Positions 49,254-58,209 of a stretch of DNA of 64,000 nucleotides are shown here, in pieces. Both the position numbers and the translations under genes were made by a program. The notes beneath the pieces are model-generated. The model was not told the origin of the DNA. It was given only the letters and a program-made list of their open reading frames with translations, and searched no databases. Source of the stretch: Mucilaginibacter sp. Its GTDB lineage: Bacteria; Bacteroidota; Bacteroidia; Sphingobacteriales; Sphingobacteriaceae. Every line of letters begins with the position of its first letter. Positions within the stretch are counted from its first letter, which is position 1. Location of the stretch: NCBI RefSeq assembly GCF_025359345.1, contig NZ_JANYGQ010000026.1, forward strand, positions 124,001 to 188,000, read 5' to 3'.

Positions 49254-51539
49254 CTAATGCTCCCCAATCTCTCTCCCCGGTGCATCCACGTTGAGCAACT
49301 GCTTAACAAAAAAATCCCTTTTCTTCCTGCGGCCATAAGGTCCGCCATCCGTATGGTTTGAACCCGGGATAACAACCAGGTCGAAGTTTTTATTACTCTT
49401 TTCCAGGGCATCCGCAAAACGAAAAGTAGACTCAGGTGGCACGTTTTCATCTGCCTCGCCGACGATAAGCAAGAGGGCCCCGCCCAATTTACCCGCATTG
49501 GTAATGTTTGATTGTTCATCATAATGCGGTCCAACCGGGTAGCCCATCCACTGTTCATTCCACCATTGCTTATCTATACGGTTATCATGGCAGCCGCAGG
49601 ACGAAACTGCGGCCTTATAGAAATCGGCATGGAACAATACGGCCTGTGCCGAATTCTGGCCGCCTGCAGATGTACCATAGATACCCACCCGTGTAGTATC
49701 AGCCTGCGGATATTTTTTAGCCAGTGCTTTTATCCATAAAATACGGTCGGGGAATCCGCCGTCTACTATATTTTTCCAGCACACGTCGTGAAAAGCTTTG
49801 GACCGGTTTGCTGTTCCCATGCAGTCCACCTGTACCACAATAAAACCAAGCTGGGCAATGCTTTGCATTTCGTTTGCCGGACTAAAGTTTTTGGGCACAA
49901 ACGAATCCTGCGGGCCGGCGTATATATTTTCAATTATGGGGTAGCTTTTCGCGCTGTCAAAATTAGCGGGGCGGTAAACAACACCCCAAATGTCAGTTTT
50001 GCCATCCCTTGCCTTGGCTACAAATACCTCAGGTAATTTAATCCCGGTAGCTAACAATGCCTGGGTATCAGTTTTTTCTACTTCCAGGATTTTTTCAGCG
50101 CTAATAGTTTTACACAGTATGGTTTCTGGCGGAACATTCACTTGCGAATACGTATCGAGATAATAAGCCCTGTCCGGCGAAAATACGACAATATGGTTGC
50201 CCTTTGCAGGTGTCAGGTCGATCATGTTTTTGCCGTCAAATCCTATGCGATAATAGTGGATGAAATACGGGTCTTCATTGGGATTTATACCGCTGGCGGT
50301 AAACCATATCTGCCTTTTTTGGGTGTCGACACTATCGATATCGCGCACAACCCAGTTGCCTTTTGTAACCAGCTTTTGGTCGCCGGTTATATCATTTACC
50401 AAATAAATATGCCGCCAGCCGTCCTGCTCCGTTATCCAGACTATTTCATGGGTATCAGGTAAATAACGGGTATACAGACGCTGTTCATAAATAAACGTAT
50501 TTGTTTTTTCATCAATAACATTCCGGGTTTTGCCGTTGGTAACATCAACTTCAATTACGCGAAAGCGCTGGTGCCCCCTGTCAACCCTTTCATACGTATA
50601 GAACCTGTCGCTGCCTTTTCGCCAATGAGCCTGGGGTGCGCCAAAAAAATCAATTTTGTCTGCATCTACTTTGATTGCGCTCTTATCGTCGATGTTAAAA
50701 ATAAAAGGCGTATAAGTGGTAAACGGGTCTCCCGGCTGGTCATACTCATGCGACTTTAGCTGTCCCCGACTGGTGCCCGCAACCGAACTCAACACATAGT
50801 AAACCTTTTTCGACTCGACCGGATCGCTCAAATACCCGATAAGATGCCTGCTATCCGACGACCAGGAGAAATCGCCATAAGGCTTATCCAAACTTCCGTC
50901 GCGGGTTAACTGCACCTCTTTGCCGGCTTCAAGCTCCTTTATAAAAAGATTGCCCCCTTTGCTGTAAGCCCGCCACTTTTTATCCGGAGAGATAGAATCC
51001 CTTCGCGCCGCTTCCCACCGGTAAGTACGTGATTGCAACGGTTTCGAACTATCATAGCGGTAAAATGAGGTATCGGTGGCCCTTACACAATGGTAGGTAT
51101 TTAAATTACACTGTATCCAGTCGGCGCCCTTTTTTAAAGTGATAGTTTTGGCATCTGCACTGAAAAACATTTTCGATATACTCAATTTCAGCGGCGATAC
51201 ATTTTTGCCCGTCACAGCCTTTATACCTTCCGCCAAACGCTGCTGATCAAACGCTTTCTCCTTACTGCCTTTAACCGCATTAACGAAATAATATTCCTGG
51301 TCGTCGGCTGGTAAATGTTTCACGTACCAAAAGGAATTATCCTGTTGCCAGTTAGCCTGTATGCGGGCGTTGAGCGGGATTGTTTTAAGCAGCGAATCGA
51401 GCCTCGCCTGCTTTATGTACGATTCCACAACCTCCTGTTTAGAGGGATAATATGGCGCAAGTTTTTGCTGAGCATAAACCTGTTGTAAACAAACTATGCT
51501 CAGCGCACCCGGCAGTAACCACTTTGATAAAAAAGGCAT
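49254..51539 (-). CDS. DPP4-like S9 family serine peptidase, secreted
   Basis: 761 residues with a signal peptide (cleavage after VYA, before QQ). Residues about 130-510 form a beta-propeller of the DPPIV N-terminal type (RDSISPDKKWRAYSKGGNLFIKE, TREITWITEQDGWRHIYL-like strands). The C-terminal alpha/beta hydrolase has GTSAGG (Ser624), GEADENVP (Asp697) and GSNHTDGG (His729), a full catalytic triad. Such enzymes release dipeptides, often Xaa-Pro, from peptides in the periplasm. The double-Glu motif of classical DPP4 was not located with confidence. Monocistronic. Confidence 0.9.
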   Translation of the reverse strand: MPFLSKWLLPGALSIVCLQQVYAQQKLAPYYPSKQEVVESYIKQARLDSLLKTIPLNARIQANWQQDNSFWYVKHLPADDQEYYFVNAVKGSKEKAFDQQRLAEGIKAVTGKNVSPLKLSISKMFFSADAKTITLKKGADWIQCNLNTYHCVRATDTSFYRYDSSKPLQSRTYRWEAARRDSISPDKKWRAYSKGGNLFIKELEAGKEVQLTRDGSLDKPYGDFSWSSDSRHLIGYLSDPVESKKVYYVLSSVAGTSRGQLKSHEYDQPGDPFTTYTPFIFNIDDKSAIKVDADKIDFFGAPQAHWRKGSDRFYTYERVDRGHQRFRVIEVDVTNGKTRNVIDEKTNTFIYEQRLYTRYLPDTHEIVWITEQDGWRHIYLVNDITGDQKLVTKGNWVVRDIDSVDTQKRQIWFTASGINPNEDPYFIHYYRIGFDGKNMIDLTPAKGNHIVVFSPDRAYYLDTYSQVNVPPETILCKTISAEKILEVEKTDTQALLATGIKLPEVFVAKARDGKTDIWGVVYRPANFDSAKSYPIIENIYAGPQDSFVPKNFSPANEMQSIAQLGFIVVQVDCMGTANRSKAFHDVCWKNIVDGGFPDRILWIKALAKKYPQADTTRVGIYGTSAGGQNSAQAVLFHADFYKAAVSSCGCHDNRIDKQWWNEQWMGYPVGPHYDEQSNITNAGKLGGALLLIVGEADENVPPESTFRFADALEKSNKNFDLVVIPGSNHTDGGPYGRRKKRDFFVKQLLNVDAPGREIGEH

Positions 51540-51673
51540 TCGATTTGATATTTAATAAGGTATAACGAAGATGTGAGATTTGTCACTCATTTTGCCCTAT
51601 AAATTACCAAATCTTAGCTATATTTTAGCTTAATCTTTTGAAACCTTTAGCCTGTAGTTTCCCCAGCCAAAAC

Positions 51674-52708
51674 TCATTCCCCCAAAAACTTCCCCGTTGC
51701 CTCAATTACACTTTTCTCATTAAAAATCAGGTGTCCTAAATCGTTATCCATAACAATTAATTGGGCCTTTGTCATTTCGGCAAATTTTATGGCGAGGGTT
51801 TGGTTTATAATATGGTCCTGTTTGTTGGCAATGATCAGCAGTTTTGCTTTTATTAGTTTAGCGGCATTCTCCAGTGATCCACCGGCTTTGGTAGTAATAT
51901 CTTGCTTCATCACCGCGTCTGTTTGCCACAGAAAATTATTGGCATCAACTTTAAACGGATTCTTTTCGAGCGATGCAAGGTACGCGGACAAACTATCTGC
52001 AGGTACCGCATTGTTCAAATATGCAGGTGTAGTAAGTATTAATTGCATCATATGGGTGGCCAACCGCGAATCGGGATTAACCGTATAATTGCCGGCATGA
52101 TAAGCCGTGTCGCTTTTTACCGCCGCTTTATAAGTGTTCATCCACAATAGGTCGTAGGTAGTAAGTTTCGGTGTGCCTTCAATTGCGACTACTTTGTCCA
52201 TAAAATCAGGACAACTTACTGCCCATTGTAAGGCCTGGCATGCACCCATGGAACCGCCCACCACAGCGGCTAAATGATGAATATTCAGTTTATCGATAAG
52301 CATTTTATATTGGGTGTTTACCATGTCGCGTATGCTAAATTGCGGAAACGACGTTTTTGGCTGACTAACACTGTTACTTGGCGAAGATGAAACGCCATTA
52401 CCCAAAGCATCTACCAATATGAGGTAAAATCGGGTGGTATCCACCTCAGTACCCGCACCAAAAAGTTCCATCATAGCCGTTGTACTACCGCCGGATGTAG
52501 GGTATATCAACGCGTTAGACCGGGTTGCATTTAGTTTCCCAAATGTGCGGTACCCAATTTTACAATCAACAATATGCTGACCATTTTCCAAAGTAAAATC
52601 GCCGAGCGCTGCGTACTGTTGCCTGCCGCCGGTTGTAGCCTGTGAATATGCATTTTGCCTTGTCGCCAGTTGCAAAATGACAACTAAGAAAAGTATAGCC
52701 TGTTTCAT
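51674..52708 (-). CDS. Secreted alpha/beta hydrolase related to homoserine O-acetyltransferase (MetX-like)
   Basis: 344 residues with a signal peptide (cleavage after AYS, before Q). The body follows the MetX family: FTLENGQHIVDCKIGYRTFGKLNATRSNALIYPTSGG, the PSNS/PQFSIRDMVNTQYKMLID segment, and GGSMGACQALQWA with nucleophile Ser153. A plausible triad is completed by Asp298 (NKQDH) and His326 (DLGHL). True MetX enzymes are cytoplasmic and acetylate homoserine; an exported version is more likely an esterase or peptide hydrolase. That role is inferred from the signal peptide. No met gene or SAM riboswitch nearby. Confidence 0.82.
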   Translation of the reverse strand: MKQAILFLVVILQLATRQNAYSQATTGGRQQYAALGDFTLENGQHIVDCKIGYRTFGKLNATRSNALIYPTSGGSTTAMMELFGAGTEVDTTRFYLILVDALGNGVSSSPSNSVSQPKTSFPQFSIRDMVNTQYKMLIDKLNIHHLAAVVGGSMGACQALQWAVSCPDFMDKVVAIEGTPKLTTYDLLWMNTYKAAVKSDTAYHAGNYTVNPDSRLATHMMQLILTTPAYLNNAVPADSLSAYLASLEKNPFKVDANNFLWQTDAVMKQDITTKAGGSLENAAKLIKAKLLIIANKQDHIINQTLAIKFAEMTKAQLIVMDNDLGHLIFNEKSVIEATGKFLGE

Positions 52709-52790
52709 ATGGATATAGTTTTTGTTTATGATTTGTTTCAGCAGGGTCTCTCAAAGAGGACCCTGCGGGGATTGGAAATTGCAGCTCACG

Positions 52791-52933
52791 CTCTTTCCGC
52801 GCAGCGAAGAGATGGTCGACCAGCAAAGCGTGGTCGGGGAGAGTCGACGCCAGTGCATTTGCGTTAACGCCGCTCGTATATCGACTCACCCGGTCATTGC
52901 TTCGCTCGACCACCCTCTCTGCTCCGCAAAGAG
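52791..52933. repeat. Imperfect palindromic element (GGTCGA family)
   Basis: Left arm from CTCTTTCCGCGCAGCGAAGA to AGAGTCGAC; right arm is its imperfect reverse complement, ending GCTCCGCAAAGAG. A separate hairpin GCAGGGTC...GACCCTGC precedes it (52741-52766). No coding capacity. Confidence 0.7.
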
Positions 52934-52986
52934 GGAAAAGCCAGTTGACTAGTTCCGGCTATGAACCATGAACCATCAACTATGAA

Positions 52987-53568
52987 CTACCCAACCGGCA
53001 CATATTTATTAACTATTTTCCCGCTCTTAAAAGCGACTGAACTTTGCAATTCCAGCACCTTTCGCTCCTTAAAAATGGACAGACCTGCACCGATGGCAAT
53101 TGGGTTAACGATAAGGTAATATTCATCAATCAGGTTGAGGCCAACCAGCGAGCTGACAAAATCGACGCCGCCGTAAACGATGATGTCCTTGCCGGGTTGA
53201 TTTTTAAGGGCCTTTACCGTTGTTTCCAGGTCGCCGTTTTCCACTTCTATGTTGGGGTCGGGCACGCTTGTTTCGGTGTGGCTAAAGGCTATTTTGCGGT
53301 GGTCGGCCATAAGCTGCCCAAAAGGCTGCCAGGGGTTTTCAGGCTGTTTGGCCACATCTTCCCAGTAACCCACAAAACCAGCACCACCAAGTTTGCGGCC
53401 CAGCAGAATGGTATCGCAGCCGGCGGCCAGCTCTACGCCAAACGCGATAACCTGTTGTAAAGCCTCAGGGTCCTGCTTGCCGGGTATAAACACCCAGTCG
53501 TTCTCACCGTTCGGACCAGCAACGAAGCCGTCGAGGGTGGTTTGCATTTGTAATTTTAATTTTCGCAT
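52987..53568 (-). CDS. Dihydrofolate reductase-like (RibD C-terminal) protein
   Basis: 193 residues, one domain. Pattern of the RibD_C/DHFR-like family: LQMQTTLDGFVAGPNGENDWVF at the start, TILLGRKLGGAGFVGYWEDVA, KDIIVYGGVDFVSSLVGLNLIDEYYLIVNPIAIGAGLSIFKE at the end. NAD(P)H-dependent reduction is expected; natural substrate is unknown, and most such stand-alone proteins are uncharacterised. Flanked on both sides by palindromic elements, no operon partner. Confidence 0.9.
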   Translation of the reverse strand: MRKLKLQMQTTLDGFVAGPNGENDWVFIPGKQDPEALQQVIAFGVELAAGCDTILLGRKLGGAGFVGYWEDVAKQPENPWQPFGQLMADHRKIAFSHTETSVPDPNIEVENGDLETTVKALKNQPGKDIIVYGGVDFVSSLVGLNLIDEYYLIVNPIAIGAGLSIFKERKVLELQSSVAFKSGKIVNKYVPVG

Positions 53569-53690
53569 TGTGATTTTTCTTTAATTCATTGTGTTTGTTA
53601 AGTATTCTGTCTCAGCAGGGCCCCTTGCCGGTTTAAGTTAACTCACAAAAATTCCTCAAATATTTGAAGGGCCATCGGCCCGGAACACAT

Positions 53691-53848
53691 TGTAGCCAAG
53701 GGTTTCAACCCGTGGTAGATTGATTGAAAAAATAAAGAGTGCCGTCGGCACGAGCCATATTTAGGTGTAAATATTCCAAAATATTGGTCGAACCTACGGT
53801 TCTGAATCCATTTCGTCTTTATTCCACGGGTTGAAACCCGTGGCTACA
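53691..53848. repeat. Palindromic element with GGGTTGAAACCC ends
   Basis: TGTAGCCAAGGGTTTCAACC (53691-53710) and its reverse complement ending at 53848 (GGTTGAAACCCGTGGCTACA) form the ends. The right end is itself the palindrome CCACGGGTTGAAACCCGTGG. The interior carries a TGCCGTCGGCA hairpin. It fills the 389-bp gap between two minus-strand genes. Similar elements are common in Bacteroidota. Confidence 0.8.
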
Positions 53849-53957
53849 ACATCTGGCCGAGGCTACGCCTCTTTAATTCACCTAACCATCTGCTGCAAAA
53901 TCCGCATATTTTTTATGGGTTAATGTAAACTTGCCTGAAACCCTGCGGAAACCGTAT

Positions 53958-54452
53958 TTATTCCGAAGCCAGTAATTCATCCAGGTTGTTAAAGCTCGCG
54001 CCAGTACCCTGTTTGAAGCCCCCATCCATGAACATTTTTATGGTAGATTCTTCTTCAAAGGTTATCACCGAAGCCACTTTTGACCTGTTACCGTCAATAG
54101 ATAGAAATTTAGTATCGCGGTATGATTTTGGCCCGCCAGCAACCGGGTTGCCATCCCCGTCGCAAAACATACCTGTTGTTGAAATTGCACTGCCATTTTC
54201 TATCGCGGTAAATAATGCATAAACCCAGAACCGCTGCCCGTCAGTGCCAACCATGGCGTAAAGCCATACGCCGCCAACGGTAAAATCCCATGTTTTGGTT
54301 TCGGCCGTCCATGGTTTTGGTGCGATCCATTTCTCGATCAGGGCAGGCTCTGTCCAGGCCCGCCATACTTTTTCAACCGGTGCATTAAATTCACGGCTTA
54401 TATAGATCTTTTTAGCAGCAAGGTCTGGTTCGAACACAAAGTTGTTTGTCAT
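53958..54452 (-). CDS. SRPBCC (AHSA1-type) domain protein
   Basis: 164 residues. START-like fold of the AHSA1 group: KKIYISREFNAPVEKVWRAWTEPALIEKWIAPKPWTAETKTWDFTVGGVWLYAMVGTDG, then strands, and a C-terminal helix (GGFKQGTGASFNNLDELLAS). These proteins bind hydrophobic ligands or partner proteins in a deep cavity. It is encoded directly after an ArsR-type regulator, a very common pairing in Bacteroidota whose regulatory logic is still unclear. The gap is 11 nt, so one transcript. Confidence 0.9.
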   Translation of the reverse strand: MTNNFVFEPDLAAKKIYISREFNAPVEKVWRAWTEPALIEKWIAPKPWTAETKTWDFTVGGVWLYAMVGTDGQRFWVYALFTAIENGSAISTTGMFCDGDGNPVAGGPKSYRDTKFLSIDGNRSKVASVITFEEESTIKMFMDGGFKQGTGASFNNLDELLASE

Positions 54453-54463
54453 AATTTTTTGGT

Positions 54464-54775
54464 TTATAGGTCTTTTAATAAGTCGTCTAATTGGTCAAAA
54501 CGGGTCTCCCATAACTTGCGGAAAGATTCCATCCAATGGTCTATCTCTTTCATTTTATTAATATTTAGCTGGTAATAAATCTCGCGGCCGCGTTGATCCT
54601 GGTCAACCGCGCCGCATTCGGCCAGTATCTGTATGTGTTTTGAAACCGCTTGCCTGCTGCTGCCAAAATGCCCGGCAATGGCATTGGGCGTCATGGCGCC
54701 TACGGTAAGCAGGGTGAGTATGGCCCTGCGGGTGGGGTCGGCTATGGCCTGGTAAATATCTCGTCTGATGTCCAT
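54464..54775 (-). CDS. ArsR family winged-helix regulator
   Basis: 103 residues from the ATG at 54775. A TTG six bases earlier also opens the frame, but ATG is preferred. Winged helix: [23 protein letters not shown], the recognition helix [30 protein letters not shown], and the wing [13 protein letters not shown]. No metal-binding Cys motif (ELCVC) of arsenic or zinc sensors. It is the non-metal type that accompanies SRPBCC genes. First gene of the pair; a 20-nt perfect palindrome overlaps its promoter. Confidence 0.92.
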   Translation of the reverse strand: MDIRRDIYQAIADPTRRAILTLLTVGAMTPNAIAGHFGSSRQAVSKHIQILAECGAVDQDQRGREIYYQLNINKMKEIDHWMESFRKLWETRFDQLDDLLKDL

Positions 54776-54788
54776 TTGCAACTATTTG

Positions 54789-54824
54789 ATTGCAAATATA
54801 TTTGCAATTATCTGGTTGCGCAAA
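54789..54824 (-). promoter_or_regulatory. Promoter and palindromic operator of the ArsR-SRPBCC pair
   Basis: On the minus strand TTTG (54824-54821), 20 nt, TATATTTG (54800-54793) is a full Bacteroidota promoter. ATTGCAAATATATTTGCAAT (54789-54808) is a perfect 20-nt palindrome covering the -7 box. Another TTGCAA-type half-site lies at 54777. Autorepression by the ArsR protein is the likely use. Confidence 0.8.
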
Positions 54825-54888
54825 TTTTTTTGAAAATATTTTTTGAAATGAGGTTGATATATGGGCTGGCGTATCAAAACTGTTACTT

Positions 54889-54989
54889 CGCCTCACCTAA
54901 ATCCTCTCCAAAGGAGAGGACTTAAGCTTCGCACGCGAAAATATGCTTTTTAAGCCCCTCTCCTTTGGAGAGGGGTTTGGGGTGAGGCG
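54889..54989. repeat. Palindromic element with CGCCTCACC ends
   Basis: CGCCTCACC (54889-54897) and GGTGAGGCG (54981-54989) are the ends. Inside, CCTCTCCAAAGGAGAGG and CCCCTCTCCTTTGGAGAGGGG are two hairpins that also pair with each other. No gene. Lies in the gap between the ArsR promoter and the second DUF6340 gene. Confidence 0.85.
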
Positions 54990-55071
54990 ACCGCTAGCTT
55001 ATATCGAAAAAGCCAATCGGGAATTACAACGGAATTAAACCCTCAACCGGGTTTGCTGTCAAACGGATATC

Positions 55072-55977
55072 ATGAAGCTTTTATCACCGATACTTATCCT
55101 TTTCGTTTTTCTATTTGCATCGTGCGGGGCGCCGCTATACGTTTCTGTTCCTGTTGAATATACGCCGCATTCTTATTTTCGTAAAGACTCTACGACGATA
55201 GTAGTAATCAACCGGTTTGATGCGGATGCACTAAAAATCGGCAACAAAAAAAAGCTCGCCGTTTTTAAAACAGGAGCTTTTACAGCCATCAAATCGGCTG
55301 CTAAACAATTGGGACAATTACAGCATGTAAAGACCATTAACCTTGTCGATTCCGCCGATTTTAAGGTGAATACTGATTCGATAAAGCTGATCGCAAAGAA
55401 CTATAAAGCCGATTATGTACTGGCGCTAACGAATTTCAACGCCGGTATTGAGATGAATGAATTCGATGGCTCTGCTAGTTTTTACAGTTCCAATGTGGCG
55501 GTTAATTTCCTGTTATACGAGCACAACGGAATTTATTCCAAAAAACTCGATGGCATAGCCAGCGACCCAATGGCCGACAAGCTATCCAACAACCTGCTGG
55601 CAGTAATAGCTCTGGAGCCTGCCGTAGGGCGTAACAAGGCGACAGTAAACAGCTCTGCGGAGCATGCAGTGCAAATTGCCCTTCGCGAATATCTCCCATA
55701 CGCTATAACCCACAACAGGCCACTTTATAACGATGATTTTTTGATGCCGGCCGTGAAGGAAATAGTAGCACATAACTTTGAAAAAGCCGATAGCCTGCTG
55801 CAGCCTTTTCTACAGGATAAAGTTAAGGTGCGTGCAAGCAAAGCCGCGTATAATCTGTCGGTAGTATATGAGGCAGAGGGTGATGTAGGTGCGGCCATCA
55901 ACGCTGCACAGCAGTCGTCTGATTTATTTTTTAACGAGTACGCGACTGCTATTTTGTATGATTTGAAACAGGAGTAA
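55072..55977 (+). CDS. DUF6340-like lipoprotein, paralogue 2
   Basis: 301 residues. It is a homologue of the protein at 45856 over its whole length (TIVVINRF, VNTDSIKLIAKNYKADYVLALTNF, YEHNGIYSKKLDG, AITHNRPLYNDDFLMP, FEKADSLLQPFL, RASKAAYNLSVVYEAEGD, YATAILYDLKQE). Here the N-terminus is a lipoprotein signal with lipobox FASC (Cys18), whereas paralogue 1 has a plain signal peptide. Function unknown. Its 3' end overlaps the convergent GNAT gene by 29 nt. Confidence 0.78.
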   Translation: MKLLSPILILFVFLFASCGAPLYVSVPVEYTPHSYFRKDSTTIVVINRFDADALKIGNKKKLAVFKTGAFTAIKSAAKQLGQLQHVKTINLVDSADFKVNTDSIKLIAKNYKADYVLALTNFNAGIEMNEFDGSASFYSSNVAVNFLLYEHNGIYSKKLDGIASDPMADKLSNNLLAVIALEPAVGRNKATVNSSAEHAVQIALREYLPYAITHNRPLYNDDFLMPAVKEIVAHNFEKADSLLQPFLQDKVKVRASKAAYNLSVVYEAEGDVGAAINAAQQSSDLFFNEYATAILYDLKQE

Positions 55978-56413
55978 TTGGCTTTTCCATTACTTCGTAG
56001 TCGATCCCCTTTTTTGTAAAGAACCTGCCGGTTTGCACAAAACCCAGCTTAAGATAAAACGCAACCGCATCAACCCGTGCGTTACACCAGATTAGCGTGC
56101 CGCTGTTTTCTTCGGCGTATTGGGTCATGTAATTTACCAATAATGTGCCGAGGCCTTTGTGTTGGAAAGATGCATTAACCGCCAGCTTACGGAACTGGAA
56201 TGAGGTGCCGTTCTGAAACAGCGAAACAACTCCCGCCAGTTTATTTTCCGTAAAAAGCCCGAAATGGATGCCATCAACATCTTCCTCCATTTCCATTTCA
56301 CGCTTGGTCAACGCAGGGTACAAAATATCCCTGCGCAGTTGCCAGGTATGCTCCGGGCGGATTTGTTCTATTTCGGAATTCGGATGTTCGATTTCGGAAT
56401 TATCAATTTGCAT
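55949..56413 (-). CDS. GNAT family N-acetyltransferase with repeat-encoded N-terminus
   Basis: 154 residues. The GNAT fold runs from IRPEHTWQLRRDILYP; the acetyl-CoA loop is FRKLAVNASFQHKGLGTLLVNYM (Q-x-x-G-x-G), and the C-terminal NARVDAVAFYLKLGFVQTG is typical. Residues about 4-15 (DNSEIEHPNSEIE) are a translation of one arm of the family C repeat at 56370-56402. Because the GNAT core begins right after it and no other start is available before IRPEH, the element appears to provide the start region of the gene. Last 29 nt overlap the convergent DUF6340 gene. Substrate unknown. Confidence 0.88.
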   Translation of the reverse strand: MQIDNSEIEHPNSEIEQIRPEHTWQLRRDILYPALTKREMEMEEDVDGIHFGLFTENKLAGVVSLFQNGTSFQFRKLAVNASFQHKGLGTLLVNYMTQYAEENSGTLIWCNARVDAVAFYLKLGFVQTGRFFTKKGIDYEVMEKPITPVSNHTK

Positions 56414-56513
56414 AACGTTGATAACAATTAGAAAAGGCAGTTTAGTCCTATTACAGAAATTTTAAATAATAAATATTCCCAAATCCGAAATCGAAAATCC
56501 GATATCCGAAATT
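56370..56513. repeat. TCCGAAAT inverted-repeat element (family C), copy 2
   Basis: Arm 1 (56370-56402) reads ATTTCGGAATTCGGATGTTC then GATTTCGGAAT; arm 2 (56481-56513) reads AAATCCGAAATCGAAAATCC then GATATCCGAAAT. The arms are reverse complements with few changes. Arm 1 lies inside the GNAT coding region, arm 2 ends 2 nt before the stop of the carboxylase gene. A third, looser relative is at 58073-58106. Confidence 0.85.
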
Positions 56514-56514
56514 C

Positions 56515-58056
56515 TTACAACGGGATATTCCCATGCTTCTTCCTCGGATTATTCACAACTTTATTTTCCAGCATTTTAAATGCGTGAATTAGCTTGAGGC
56601 GCGTTTCGGCCGGCTCAATTACTTCATCAATAAAGCCACGTTCGGCAGCGCGGTAAGGGTTGGCAAAAATTTCGGCATACTGTTGCTCTTTTTCGCGCCA
56701 TTTGGCTTCCGGGTCTGCGGCCGAGGTTATTTCCCTTTTAAAGATGATCTCTGCCGCGCCTTTGGCGCCCATTACCGCAATCTCGGCAGTTGGCCAGGCG
56801 TAGTTCATATCGGCGCCTATGTGTTTGGAGTTCATTACATCGTACGCGCCGCCGTAGGCCTTGCGGGTAATAACTGTGATGCGCGGTACAGTTGCTTCGC
56901 AAAACGAGTAAAGCAGCTTGGCGCCGTTGGTGATAATGGCATTCCATTCCTGGTCTGTACCCGGTAAAAAGCCCGGTACATCTTCAAACACCAGCAACGG
57001 AATGTTAAAGCTATCGCAAAATCGCACAAACCGCGCGCCTTTGGTTGATGAATGAATATCAAGCACCCCGGCTAAAAACGCGGGCTGATTGGCGACAATA
57101 CCAATACTGCGGCCAGCCAAACGGGCAAAGCCAACCACTATGTTTTCGGCAAAATCTTTATGTATCTCTAAAAACGAACCCTCATCAATCACATGGTCAA
57201 TCACCTCGCGTATGTCGTAAGGTTGCGACGCATTTTCGGGCATTATGGTATTCAACTCCTCCCGCAATTCGTTCTTTATCTCGTACGGGATGTTCGGTGC
57301 AACATCCTCGCAGTTTTGCGGCATGTAGCTCAGCAGGCGTTTTACGTTTTGGATGGCTTCGATCTCGTTAGCACATGCAAAATGGGTTACCCCCGATTTG
57401 GTGGCATGGGTTGTTGCACCGCCTAACTCTTCGGATGTTACCACTTCGTGCGTTACGGTTTTTACCACGTTGGGGCCGGTAACAAACATGTAGCTGGTGT
57501 TCTCCACCATCAATATAAAATCGGTAATGGCAGGCGAATAAACCGCGCCGCCGGCACAGGGGCCCAATATGGCCGATATTTGGGGCACCACGCCCGATGC
57601 CATGGTGTTTTTGTAAAATATATCGGCATAACCGCCTAACGATACCACACCTTCCTGTATACGCGCGCCGCCTGAGTCATTGAGGCCTACAACGGGCGCT
57701 CCGTTTTTCATGGCGAGGTCCATTATTTTGCAGATTTTCTCAGCATGGGTTTCAGACAGCGAGCCGCCGAAAACGGTAAAATCCTGCGAGAAAACATAAA
57801 CCAACCGGCCGTTTACCGTGCCATAGCCGGTTACCACGCCATCGCCGGGGTATTTTTCTTTTTCCATCCCAAAATCGGTTGAGCGGTGCGATACCAGCAT
57901 GCCGATTTCCTGGAATGAGCCCTCATCCAATAAAAAATGTAAACGCTCGCGTGCAGTAAGCTTGCCTTTTTTATGCTGACTTTCAATACGCGCCTGGCCT
58001 CCGCCTAAAAGGGCCTCTTCGCGCTTTTTGTTCAATAATTTTATCCTGTTATCCAC
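56515..58056 (-). CDS. pccB: Acyl-CoA carboxylase, carboxyltransferase (beta) subunit
   Basis: 513 residues, full length. It transfers CO2 from carboxybiotin to an acyl-CoA, most often propionyl-CoA, giving methylmalonyl-CoA. The two crotonase-like halves are recognisable: [60 protein letters not shown], then [16 protein letters not shown] and, in the second half, [23 protein letters not shown] and [20 protein letters not shown]. The biotin carboxylase and biotin carrier subunits are not adjacent. Specificity for propionyl-CoA is the usual assignment in Bacteroidota but is inferred. Confidence 0.93.
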   Translation of the reverse strand: MDNRIKLLNKKREEALLGGGQARIESQHKKGKLTARERLHFLLDEGSFQEIGMLVSHRSTDFGMEKEKYPGDGVVTGYGTVNGRLVYVFSQDFTVFGGSLSETHAEKICKIMDLAMKNGAPVVGLNDSGGARIQEGVVSLGGYADIFYKNTMASGVVPQISAILGPCAGGAVYSPAITDFILMVENTSYMFVTGPNVVKTVTHEVVTSEELGGATTHATKSGVTHFACANEIEAIQNVKRLLSYMPQNCEDVAPNIPYEIKNELREELNTIMPENASQPYDIREVIDHVIDEGSFLEIHKDFAENIVVGFARLAGRSIGIVANQPAFLAGVLDIHSSTKGARFVRFCDSFNIPLLVFEDVPGFLPGTDQEWNAIITNGAKLLYSFCEATVPRITVITRKAYGGAYDVMNSKHIGADMNYAWPTAEIAVMGAKGAAEIIFKREITSAADPEAKWREKEQQYAEIFANPYRAAERGFIDEVIEPAETRLKLIHAFKMLENKVVNNPRKKHGNIPL

Positions 58057-58072
58057 AACATCGGTTTAAATA

Positions 58073-58106
58073 AGTCCGGATTCCGAAAAAGGCCGGAAGT
58101 CCGAAA
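58073..58106. repeat. Possible third relative of family C
   Basis: AAGTCCGGATTCCGAAAAAG then CCGGAAGTCCGAAAGATAG resembles the family C arms without a clear inverted partner. Located just upstream of the carboxylase start. Confidence 0.4.
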
Positions 58107-58209
58107 GATAGAAATTAGTCTACGTAAATAATAATTGATGCCAAAATTAATAGGAATACGCTAACCGGCAAGTAAACGAATGGCCGAAAAAGGTTAAATT
58201 CGTCGGGCG

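Noticed and set aside
52709-52790. SAM riboswitch before the MetX-like gene
   Set aside because: Only a simple GCAGGGTC hairpin is present; none of the conserved riboswitch elements are seen.
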